Of a stretch of DNA of 8,271 bases, positions 1-6,056 are shown in pieces. The position numbers were made by a program, and so were the translations under genes. The DNA is from an uncultured bacterium (GTDB taxonomy: Bacteria > Bacillota > Clostridia > Lachnospirales > Lachnospiraceae), in the NCBI GenBank assembly GCA_945871045.1, contig CAMBUC010000085.1, positions 1 to 8,271 of the forward strand, given 5' to 3'. The stretch's first letter is position 1, and every line of letters starts with the position of its first letter. The notes below the pieces were generated by a model. That model worked only from the letters and a program-made list of their open reading frames with translations. It searched no databases and had not been told where the DNA came from.

Positions 1-488
1 CCCATGTCAACCAGACGCTCCATCTGTCTCCATGTAGTCATGAAACGCTCTACTGAGAAGGGCTTTGAATCAGGATTTCTGGAATCCACATCGCATCCCG
101 GTGCATGATAGTTGGGGAAAGGCCAGTGAACGAAATACATGTCCACATAGTCTAACTGTAAGTCCTTTAAACTCTTTGCAAGAGCAAGTAATACATCTCC
201 CTTTCCATGCATGTCATTCCAAACCTTTGTCATGATATAGAGATCTTCTCTCTTGCACAGACCGTCTGCGAATGCTCTCTGAAATACCTCACCGATCTGG
301 TCCTCGTTTCCGTAGCATGCTGCACAGTCAAACATACGATATCCTGATTTGATGGCACCGTATACTGCGTTACTTACCTGATCCGGTGTAAAACGGTCAG
401 AACCGAAGGTTCCCATACCCATGCAGGGAACTTCTTTTCCGTTAGCCAGTTTAATTTTCGGCACATTTGCCGGATTTACTGCTGTCAT
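1..488 (-). CDS. Aldo/keto reductase, partial (C-terminus beyond the left edge)
   Basis: This is an NAD(P)H-dependent cytosolic oxidoreductase of the AKR superfamily, which typically interconverts aldehydes or aldoses and alcohols or polyols. The first 162 residues are visible and start MTAVNPANVPKIKLANGKEV. The full catalytic tetrad is present: D54 (in MFDCA), Y59 (CYGNE), K88 (MTKVW) and H121 (FVHWP). Their spacing of 5, 29 and 33 residues matches classical aldose-reductase-type enzymes. The ATG at 488 is preceded by GGAGG at 498-502 with a 9-nt spacer. The gene lies 18 nt after the PfkB-type kinase stop and is the sixth gene of the sugar operon. Its substrate is not shown by the sequence. 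In this context it could reduce an aldose to the polyol used by the neighbouring enzymes, oxidise a polyol, or detoxify aldehydes. The gene continues past position 1, so its length and C-terminal cofactor residues cannot be judged. Confidence 0.93.
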   Translation of the reverse strand, partial: MTAVNPANVPKIKLANGKEVPCMGMGTFGSDRFTPDQVSNAVYGAIKSGYRMFDCAACYGNEDQIGEVFQRAFADGLCKREDLYIMTKVWNDMHGKGDVLLALAKSLKDLQLDYVDMYFVHWPFPNYHAPGCDVDSRNPDSKPFSVERFMTTWRQMERLVDM

Positions 489-506
489 AGTAAAAATCCT
501 CCTTTT

Positions 507-1439
507 TTATCTCAATTTTTTAATTTCTATTTGATCGAAAAGAGCCTCCATATCTTCTTTTACAAAGTATCCGGTCTCTTCCCGCATTGCACTTGCTGCT
601 GAGGTGGCTGAGGCAAACCGAAGCGCTTCCTCAGGAGACATGTTCTGTTCAAAACTGATGGCAAATCCTGCTGTCATGCAGTCTCCGCAGCCAACGGTGT
701 TTACTGCATCGATCTTTGGAACGATGGCCTGATAAACACCTTCATCCACGAACATCAGGGAACCGTCTGCCCCCAGAGAGATCACTACGCGCTCGATACC
801 GCTCTTTTGCAGTTCGATACCTGCCTCGATCAGTTCCTCTCTGTCAATGATGGGCTTTCCTGTCAACAGACGGATCTCGTCGATATTCGGTTTGATCATG
901 TTGGGTTTTGCTTTTACAACTTCATCCAAAAGGGCACCGCTTGTATCTACGATGATCTTCTTTCCGGCTGCTTTTGCCATCTCTACGAGTTTCGGATACA
1001 TCTCTGTTCCGATTCCCTTGGGAACGCTTCCGGACATGGCAATGACATCGCACTTTGCCAGAAGCGCATCAAATTTCAAATAAAATGCACGCTGCTCGGT
1101 TTCGCTTACGACTACGCCCGGCTCCAGAAACTCTGTCTGGGTTTTGTTCACTGTATCATAAATGTTGATGCAGGAACGGCTCTCGCCATTGACGCGGATA
1201 AAATCTGTCGCAACACCCTGTTTTTCCACGGCCTCTACAATGTACTCTCCGGCATGTCCGCCGACAAAACCGGTCGCTAACACATCTGCTCCTGCGATCG
1301 TTGCGGTTTTTGAGACATTCAGTCCCTTTCCGCCGGCCACATACGCACATTCTTTCACACGGTTGACTTCGCCAACCTGATAATTTTCTACGACATACCG
1401 CTTATCAATAGCGGCATTCAAGGTCACTGTTAATATCAT
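507..1439 (-). CDS. PfkB-family phosphosugar kinase (tagatose-6-phosphate kinase / 1-phosphofructokinase type)
   Basis: This is a 310-residue cytosolic ribokinase-fold kinase of the LacC/FruK/PfkB branch, which uses ATP to convert a ketohexose monophosphate to the bisphosphate. It opens with MILTVTLNAAIDKRY, typical of this branch. The AGGKGLNVS glycine motif lies at 35-43, SLGADGSL at 221-228, and the anion-hole/catalytic-base motif VGCGDCM at 249-255 with D253 as the presumed base. The usual alanine or serine of GAGDS/GSGDS is cysteine here. Length is normal for the family. The ATG at 1439 comes 3 nt after the dehydrogenase stop (TAG-GAT-ATG). A GAGG at 1448-1451 inside the dehydrogenase tail gives an 8-nt spacer, so the two genes are probably translationally coupled. 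Next to a GatD-like dehydrogenase and a GatY-like aldolase, phosphorylation of tagatose 6-phosphate to the 1,6-bisphosphate is the likeliest job. A 1-phosphofructokinase activity cannot be excluded from sequence. Confidence 0.92.
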   Translation of the reverse strand: MILTVTLNAAIDKRYVVENYQVGEVNRVKECAYVAGGKGLNVSKTATIAGADVLATGFVGGHAGEYIVEAVEKQGVATDFIRVNGESRSCINIYDTVNKTQTEFLEPGVVVSETEQRAFYLKFDALLAKCDVIAMSGSVPKGIGTEMYPKLVEMAKAAGKKIIVDTSGALLDEVVKAKPNMIKPNIDEIRLLTGKPIIDREELIEAGIELQKSGIERVVISLGADGSLMFVDEGVYQAIVPKIDAVNTVGCGDCMTAGFAISFEQNMSPEEALRFASATSAASAMREETGYFVKEDMEALFDQIEIKKLR

Positions 1440-1442
1440 ATC

Positions 1443-2498
1443 CTATGCCTCACTATCGATCAGGATCTTGCCCTTTACAGTTCCGGGTACTAAGAATTTT
1501 GCAAATGCTGTATCGATCTGGCTAAGTCCGATCTTCTCAAATACAAATGAATCGTCAAACTTTAATTCTCCGGTTCCAAAGTAATGGGCAACCAACTGCC
1601 ACTCATGTCCGGGGAACGGTGCAGAATAACTCATCCATGAACCGGTCAGTTTGAATTCTTTACGGTTCATCTGCTCCCACTCAGCGACGCTGAAGGATAA
1701 TTCTCTTGTAGGAGTTCCGATGAAGCATACTTCTGCTTTGTTTGCAGCCAGTTTGAATGCCATCTTCATAGTGATGACGTTTCCGGCGGTCTCAAATACA
1801 TAATCGAATCCGCGACCGTCTGTGAGCGCCATTGCCTCATCTATGAAGTTCTCTTTCGAAGTGTTGATACCTGCAGTTGCGCCAAGACGCATACCAAGTT
1901 CTAAACGCTCATCCACGATATCAAATACAACGACTTTCTTGGCACCGAAGATCTTTGCCCACTGCATTGTCATCATTCCGATGGTTCCGCCACCAAGGAT
2001 CGCAACCGTCTTTCCACCCTTGTAATCGGTGCGCTCTAAACCGTGAAGCGCTACGGTCGCAGGCTCGAAAAATGCACCCTTTTCAAAACTAACAGAATCA
2101 TCAAACTTCACCGCATTCGCTTCGGGTACGCATACATACTCCGCGTAACTTCCGAAGGAATGGGAACCAATAAAGTCATAATGCTTGCACAGAGAGTAAT
2201 TTCCTTTCAGGCAATCCTCACATTTCATACAGGGAACGAGGGGAATACCTGCTACACGGTCTCCCGGTTTTACGCTCGTTACACCCTCACCGATCTCTGC
2301 TACAGTTCCTGAGAACTCATGTCCTAAAACGATCGGTGTGTAATGGGCAGTTCCCTCATTGACACGGGGAATATCCGAACCGCAGATGCCGGTGTATTTC
2401 ACCTTTACAAGCACCTGTCCGGGGCCGGGAACCGGCTTTTCAATGTCTTCATAACGAATGTCTTTTACGCCATGTACGACGCCTGCTTTCATAGTCAT
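1443..2498 (-). CDS. Zinc-dependent medium-chain polyol(-phosphate) dehydrogenase, galactitol-1-phosphate 5-dehydrogenase-like
   Basis: This is a 351-residue NAD-dependent MDR dehydrogenase, cytosolic, that would oxidise a sugar alcohol or its phosphate to a ketose. Catalytic zinc ligands fit C39, H60 and E61, with E145 nearby. Structural zinc ligands are C90, C93, C96 and C104. The Rossmann motif GGGTIG is at 169-174, and D193 at the end of strand 2 favours NAD over NADP. Recalled from E. coli GatD, the stretches around CGSDIPR, HYTPIVLGHEFSG, CLKGNYS, YDFIGS and the late GSWMSYSAPFPGHEW segment are strikingly similar. This supports galactitol 1-phosphate to tagatose 6-phosphate rather than generic sorbitol or threonine dehydrogenase. 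The start at 2498 has AAGG at 2507-2510 with an 8-nt spacer; the ATG two codons later would be 14 nt away. It follows the FGGY kinase by 20 nt and is coupled to the PfkB kinase. No PTS genes are visible, so a free polyol substrate remains possible. Confidence 0.92.
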   Translation of the reverse strand: MTMKAGVVHGVKDIRYEDIEKPVPGPGQVLVKVKYTGICGSDIPRVNEGTAHYTPIVLGHEFSGTVAEIGEGVTSVKPGDRVAGIPLVPCMKCEDCLKGNYSLCKHYDFIGSHSFGSYAEYVCVPEANAVKFDDSVSFEKGAFFEPATVALHGLERTDYKGGKTVAILGGGTIGMMTMQWAKIFGAKKVVVFDIVDERLELGMRLGATAGINTSKENFIDEAMALTDGRGFDYVFETAGNVITMKMAFKLAANKAEVCFIGTPTRELSFSVAEWEQMNRKEFKLTGSWMSYSAPFPGHEWQLVAHYFGTGELKFDDSFVFEKIGLSQIDTAFAKFLVPGTVKGKILIDSEA

Positions 2499-2518
2499 GT
2501 ATGTATCCTTCTTTCTTT

Positions 2519-4003
2519 TTAATATTGTTTGTTATATATTGGAGTCAATGCTTCTGACAGGTCGAGATATGTCTGCATATATTTCTTATACTGCTCATGC
2601 GCTTCCATATTCGGTTTCTGTACGCGTGTGATCACGATCGTCTCGTTTAGTGCTTCTTCAAAGCCTTCGTAAACACCTACGCCAACGCCTGCTAAGATCG
2701 CTGCGCCAAGTGTCGTTGCCGTATCTGAAGTAGGAACTTTGATAGTCTTTCCGGTTACATCTGCCTTGATCTGCGTCCACAGGTGACTGTTACTTGCGCC
2801 ACCCATAGCGATCAGCTCACCGACTTCTGCGCCCGTCTCTGCTGCCACACGTAAGTTATGCTCTAAGGAATAGGCCACACCTTCCAGAGTTGCACGTACC
2901 ATATGTCCTTTCGTCTTATCGAATCCTAATCCGTAATAAACACCCTTTGCATCCGGGTTCCAGATCGGTGAACGCTCACCAGCCATATAAGGTAAAAAGA
3001 TCACACCATCACTTCCGGCTGCAATGGGCTCTGCCAAGGCAGTCAGTTCATCGAAAGACAGATCTGCGCCAAATTCCTGTTTGAACCAGCGAAGGGTTCC
3101 GCCACCACCGACGGTTCCGCCCTGTAACAGCCACATGCCCGGCACCACATGGGGGCTTAAGATCAGTTTCGGATGGGCAAGCGCGTGATCGACACAGATA
3201 CTCATACCGCCTGCCTGACCGCCCTGCTCCTGGGTCTGTCCCGGCAGATAAACGCCGGCGCCCAATGTGCCGCAGGCTGCGTCAAGACCGCCGGCAACTA
3301 CCGGAGTTCCTTCAGAAAGTCCCGTCAGAGCCGCTGCCTCAGCAGTCACATGGCCGACCACCTCATGGCACTCATAAAGTTCTGGGATCAGATCTGCCGA
3401 TAAACCAAGTTCCTTTGCCAGTGCCACATCTACGGAGCAATCGTCCATCTTGAAAAAGTGGACACCGTATCCCTGAGAATAATCCATGCTCATCACACCG
3501 GTAAGTTTCAAGGCGATATAACTGTTACTCTGCATGAATTTATATGTTTTTTCAAAAATTTCCGGTTCGTTTTCCTTGAACCACAGCATTTTCGGTGTTG
3601 TATAACTGGGCAGAAAATCATTGCCGGCAACTTCAAAAATACGCTGGAATCCAACCTCTTCTTTCACCCGGTCGCAGATGTCACGAGCGCGTGTATCCAT
3701 CCAGATCGGTGTACGTGCCAACGCATTTCCTTCTTTATCAACCGGAATCGCAGACCAACTCTGTCCATCAATACCAATGCCTGCAATATCAGAGGCTTCG
3801 ATCTTGCTCTGTGCAAGCACATCTTTAATTCCGTCACAAATTGCCTTCCACCATTCGTCTGCATCCTGTTCCACCCAGCCCGGATGGGGATAGTACAACT
3901 GGTACGGCTGGTTGGACTGTGCCAATACCTGACCGTTTTTCTCAAAAATCGCTACCTTACAGGCACTTGTGCCGATATCAATTCCTAATAAATATGTCCC
4001 CAC
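2519..4003 (-). CDS. FGGY-family carbohydrate kinase (xylulokinase-like, substrate unknown)
   Basis: This is a 494-residue cytosolic ATP-dependent sugar or polyol kinase with the two actin-like FGGY domains. The N-terminal phosphate loop is GIDIGTSACK at 7-16, the PGWVEQDADEWW segment lies at 41-52, and the presumed catalytic base is D241 in AGGLDAACG. Further marks are FLPYMAGERSPIWNP at 336-350 and the FGGY signature region GGASNSHLWTQIKADVTG at 401-418. Length is normal. Overall it resembles XylB. The sugar-contacting GQMHG segment of xylulokinases reads GQSWS (80-84), and the second phosphate loop, usually GTSG, reads GQAGG (262-266), so the substrate is probably not D-xylulose. The start codon is GTG at 4003, with AGGAG at 4011-4015 overlapping the upstream repressor stop. 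The operon suggests it phosphorylates the entering polyol or ketose; galactitol kinase is the favoured guess, and tagatose or another ketose kinase is an alternative. Confidence 0.9.
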   Translation of the reverse strand: MGTYLLGIDIGTSACKVAIFEKNGQVLAQSNQPYQLYYPHPGWVEQDADEWWKAICDGIKDVLAQSKIEASDIAGIGIDGQSWSAIPVDKEGNALARTPIWMDTRARDICDRVKEEVGFQRIFEVAGNDFLPSYTTPKMLWFKENEPEIFEKTYKFMQSNSYIALKLTGVMSMDYSQGYGVHFFKMDDCSVDVALAKELGLSADLIPELYECHEVVGHVTAEAAALTGLSEGTPVVAGGLDAACGTLGAGVYLPGQTQEQGGQAGGMSICVDHALAHPKLILSPHVVPGMWLLQGGTVGGGGTLRWFKQEFGADLSFDELTALAEPIAAGSDGVIFLPYMAGERSPIWNPDAKGVYYGLGFDKTKGHMVRATLEGVAYSLEHNLRVAAETGAEVGELIAMGGASNSHLWTQIKADVTGKTIKVPTSDTATTLGAAILAGVGVGVYEGFEEALNETIVITRVQKPNMEAHEQYKKYMQTYLDLSEALTPIYNKQY

Positions 4004-4010
4004 TGTTCTT

Positions 4011-4015
4011 CTCCT
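4011..4015 (-). promoter_or_regulatory. Ribosome binding site of the FGGY kinase, overlapping the repressor stop codon
   Basis: AGGAG lies 7 nt before the GTG start at 4003. The repressor TAG stop (4014-4016) shares its last two bases with this site (TAGGAG). Ribosomes ending the repressor therefore clear the kinase initiation site, which supports GTG as the true start and coupling of the two genes. Confidence 0.8.
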
Positions 4016-5015
4016 ACATATGTTTTACTGATTTTCCGGTCATTACCTCTGTCTTTAGATAGATTTCCCGAGGCAAAGACTGTTTGTCACCTTCCAAACG
4101 CTCTAACATGATCTGTGCCACCTGAGAAGCAATGGCTTCCGTCGGCTGTGTGATGATCGTAAGTTTGGGATGCAGCGCTCTTGCAAATTCCTGATTGTCA
4201 AATCCGATGACAGACATCTTCTGGGGAATACTGATCCCCCGCTCACTTAAAACGATCATCGCTCCCATGGTCATTTCGTAATTGGCAGCAAAAAGCGCCG
4301 TTACTTCGGGATGTTCATCCAGTAATTTTTCTACGCCTGCCACCGCTCCACGGATCGTGTAATCACAGTGTACCACAAGGTTTGGATCCACAGGGATCCC
4401 AGCTTTTGATAATGCTGCTTCATAACCGAGAGACCGTTCCTTGGCAGTATAGATATCCTCCGGACCTGTGATCAGACCGATCTTTTTATGACCGTTTTTG
4501 ATCAGAATCTCCATTGCTTTTCCCGCGGCATCCCGGTTATCCACAAGCACACTGTCACAATAGATCTGCGGCAATTTACGGTCAATGATGACGATCGGTT
4601 TATTTGCCTTCTCAAACTTTTCCAAATGCGCTCCCGTGGAGTCCACCGGCATATTGATGATACCATCCACACGCTTGCGGTATAAAAAATCCACCGCTTC
4701 ACGTTCTAATTTTTTATCTGTCCTGCAGTCGCAAACGATCGTTGCGTATCCTTTTTTTCTAAGGATATCTTCCATTCCGGTTATGATCTCCGTACAAAAG
4801 ATATTGTTCAATTCCGGGATCACAACTCCGATCGTATGGGTGCGGTTTGTTTTCAGTCCCCGTGCGACTTCATTTACTTCGAAATGTAATTCCTCTATTG
4901 CAAGTTCGATCTTTTCTCTGTTTTTTTCACGGACATTTCCACCGTTTAAATAGGAAGAGATCGTCGCAACGCCAAGTCCGGTGCGGTTTGCAATGTCTTT
5001 GATCGTTGCAGCCAT
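4014..5015 (-). CDS. LacI/GalR-family transcriptional repressor
   Basis: This is a 333-residue DNA-binding regulator and probably the local repressor of the operon. Residues 2-25 form the LacI helix-turn-helix (ATIKDIANRTGLGVATISSYLNG), with V16 and A17 at the base-reading positions as in GalR. The hinge helix is near 48-57 (NEVARGLKTN), with L54 as the likely minor-groove leucine. Residues from about 60 form the periplasmic-binding-protein-like effector domain (TIGVVIPELNN, DGIINMP, VIIDR, SVIGFDN), which should sense a sugar or sugar phosphate. I chose the ATG at 5015 because the HTH begins at once. An upstream in-frame ATG at 5042 would add nine residues encoded inside the aldolase gene. 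The chosen start shares one base with the aldolase stop (TAATG), a classic coupling junction without a clear Shine-Dalgarno of its own. A matching operator lies at 5909-5928, so autorepression is expected. Confidence 0.94.
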   Translation of the reverse strand: MAATIKDIANRTGLGVATISSYLNGGNVREKNREKIELAIEELHFEVNEVARGLKTNRTHTIGVVIPELNNIFCTEIITGMEDILRKKGYATIVCDCRTDKKLEREAVDFLYRKRVDGIINMPVDSTGAHLEKFEKANKPIVIIDRKLPQIYCDSVLVDNRDAAGKAMEILIKNGHKKIGLITGPEDIYTAKERSLGYEAALSKAGIPVDPNLVVHCDYTIRGAVAGVEKLLDEHPEVTALFAANYEMTMGAMIVLSERGISIPQKMSVIGFDNQEFARALHPKLTIITQPTEAIASQVAQIMLERLEGDKQSLPREIYLKTEVMTGKSVKHM

Positions 5016-5866
5016 TAGATTGCTTTGCCGTCGCAGCCGCAAACCTTCATACGGTTCTTCACAAGTTCAGTCACTGCGGCCATTCCAACCTCGCCAAGTT
5101 TCTTCGGATCAAATACATCCGGATTTTCTTTTAATAATGCCTTTCCGGCATCTGTGTATGCCACACGAAGTTCTGTCGCAAAGTTTACTTTGCAGATACC
5201 GCGCTTTACACAATCTTTTACGTCATCATCTGATAAACCGGATGCTCCGTGTAAAACAAGGGGAATGTCAACCACTTCGCGGATCTGTGATAAACGCTCT
5301 TTGTCAAGAACCGGTGTTCCTACATAGAAACCATGTGCGGTTCCGATGGCAACTGCTAAGGAATCAATTCCTGTCTGCTCTACAAATGCTTTCGCCTCTG
5401 CGGGATCTGTATTGGTGTCTGCAACTGCCTCAAGATCATCCTCTTTTCCGCCAACCTTTCCAAGTTCTGCCTCAACCGGGATGTTGTTGGGATGTGCAAC
5501 TGCTGCAACACGGGCGCTCAGGCTTACGTTTCCTTCAAAAGGAAGTTTGGAGCCATCGATCATGACTGAGGTGTAACCCTCCTTAATGGCACGTACCGCA
5601 AGATCAAAACTGCTGCCGTGATCTAAGTGTAAACATACGGGCACGCTTGCATTCTTTGCTTCTGCTGCAACCATGGCAACGAACATCTCTAAACTGGCAT
5701 ACTTCACAGTAGAAGGTGTCGTCTGGATCATAACCGGTGCCTTTAATTCCTCTGCGGCTTTGATGATCGCTTTCACCATTTCCATGTTTTCTGCATTGAA
5801 TGCACCTACTGCATAACCACCCTTCTGGGCATCTAATAACATCTGTTTTGAAGTAACTAAAGGCAT
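5015..5866 (-). CDS. Class II ketose-bisphosphate aldolase (tagatose-/fructose-1,6-bisphosphate aldolase, GatY/KbaY-like)
   Basis: This is a 283-residue zinc-dependent cytosolic aldolase that cleaves a ketose 1,6-bisphosphate to glycerone phosphate and glyceraldehyde 3-phosphate. D82 and H83 lie in HLDHGSS, E134 in VEAELGKVGGKEDD, H178 in IGTAHGFY and H206 in LVLHGASGLS; H83, H178 and H206 are the zinc ligands. GICKVNFATEL (223-233) binds the phosphate. The motifs TGIDSLAVAIGTAHG and the CGCDGKA end match E. coli GatY/KbaY as recalled, more closely than Bacillus FbaA, so tagatose 1,6-bisphosphate is plausible, though substrate stereochemistry cannot be read reliably. I start at ATG 5866 because GGGAGG lies at 5875-5880 with an 8-nt spacer and the protein then begins MPLVTSKQML as usual. 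The in-frame ATG at 5950 would lie inside the promoter. It is the first gene of the operon. Unlike GatYZ systems, no GatZ/KbaZ partner is visible. Confidence 0.94.
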   Translation of the reverse strand: MPLVTSKQMLLDAQKGGYAVGAFNAENMEMVKAIIKAAEELKAPVMIQTTPSTVKYASLEMFVAMVAAEAKNASVPVCLHLDHGSSFDLAVRAIKEGYTSVMIDGSKLPFEGNVSLSARVAAVAHPNNIPVEAELGKVGGKEDDLEAVADTNTDPAEAKAFVEQTGIDSLAVAIGTAHGFYVGTPVLDKERLSQIREVVDIPLVLHGASGLSDDDVKDCVKRGICKVNFATELRVAYTDAGKALLKENPDVFDPKKLGEVGMAAVTELVKNRMKVCGCDGKAI

Positions 5867-5874
5867 CTTTTTTT

Positions 5875-5880
5875 CCTCCC
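5875..5880 (-). promoter_or_regulatory. Aldolase ribosome binding site (decides the start)
   Basis: GGGAGG followed by an A-rich 8-nt spacer precedes ATG 5866. It fixes the aldolase start at this codon rather than at the upstream in-frame ATG at 5950. Confidence 0.85.
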
Positions 5881-5908
5881 GTTGATATTTATGTTTCATC
5901 GTTTTCTG

Positions 5909-5928
5909 AAACCGAATCGTTTCGGTTT
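5909..5928. promoter_or_regulatory. Candidate LacI-family operator (perfect 20-bp palindrome)
   Basis: The minus strand reads AAACCGAA-ACGA-TTCGGTTT, with perfect 8-bp arms and a centre on a C|G step. The core AAACGATT fits the AANCGNTT core of GalR/LacI-type operators. The centre lies about 16-17 bp downstream of the expected transcript start, where a bound repressor would block transcription. The operon encodes a LacI-family protein as its second gene, so this is its likely site. The same arms could form a hairpin in the mRNA leader, but no U-tract follows on the minus strand. Confidence 0.75.
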
Positions 5929-5939
5929 TGCTGTTAAAA

Positions 5940-6014
5940 TAATCGTACAATACTTACCGCCTGTTGTCAAAGGGTTTTTTCAAAAAAAATAAGTTGGTGA
6001 ATATTGTACGATTA
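5940..6014. repeat. Pair of inverted 19-bp motifs bracketing the promoter
   Basis: TAATCGTACAATACTTACC occupies 5940-5958. Its inverted counterpart, read on the minus strand as TAATCGTACAATATTCACC, occupies 5996-6014. Seventeen of nineteen positions agree, the first thirteen perfectly, and the differences are two transitions. Each copy contains an imperfect palindrome around GTAC. One copy covers the -10 box and the other lies upstream of -35, with centres 56 bp apart. They look like paired binding sites for a regulator other than the LacI protein. As RNA, the two copies could also pair into a long stem ahead of UUUU, so a terminator role for the upstream operon is an alternative. Confidence 0.65.
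5942..5970 (-). promoter_or_regulatory. Promoter of the sugar operon
   Basis: On the minus strand a perfect -35 TTGACA (5965-5970) is followed by a 17-bp spacer and TACGAT as -10 (5942-5947, four of six consensus bases). Transcription should start near 5935, giving a leader of roughly 70 nt before the aldolase ATG. A/T tracts at about 5975-5992, just upstream of -35, could act as an UP element. This looks like a strong SigA-type promoter that needs repression. Confidence 0.75.
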
Positions 6015-6056
6015 CAGTGTAAAAATTCTTCTATTTTCCCTCAAATCATGTCACTA

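Noticed and set aside
807..1280. 157-codon open frame on the plus strand
   Set aside because: It mirrors the PfkB kinase codons and has no independent support.
3458..3988. 176-codon open frame on the plus strand
   Set aside because: It lies antisense to the well-supported FGGY kinase, has no family motif and low-quality composition, and shows no ribosome binding site.
2519..4003. Annotation of the FGGY kinase as xylulokinase XylB
   Set aside because: The sugar-contact motif differs and no xylose isomerase or pentose enzyme is nearby, so only the family level is claimed.
4981..5565. 194-codon open frame on the plus strand
   Set aside because: It is antisense to the aldolase and the repressor start; the translation is rich in R, Q, L and C with no recognisable domain.
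5907..5920. Catabolite-responsive (cre) site in TGAAACCGAATCGT
   Set aside because: The right half does not fit the cre consensus, while the full 20-bp palindrome is explained better as a LacI-type operator.
5867..5950. N-terminal extension of the aldolase from ATG 5950
   Set aside because: The codons overlap the -10 box and operator, lack family similarity, and a strong GGGAGG precedes ATG 5866.
5971..6056. Ordinary intrinsic terminator after the ABC operon
   Set aside because: The T-rich stretch near 5975-5992 lacks a GC-rich stem before it in the minus-strand direction; only the long 19-bp inverted pair could serve, and that overlaps the next promoter.
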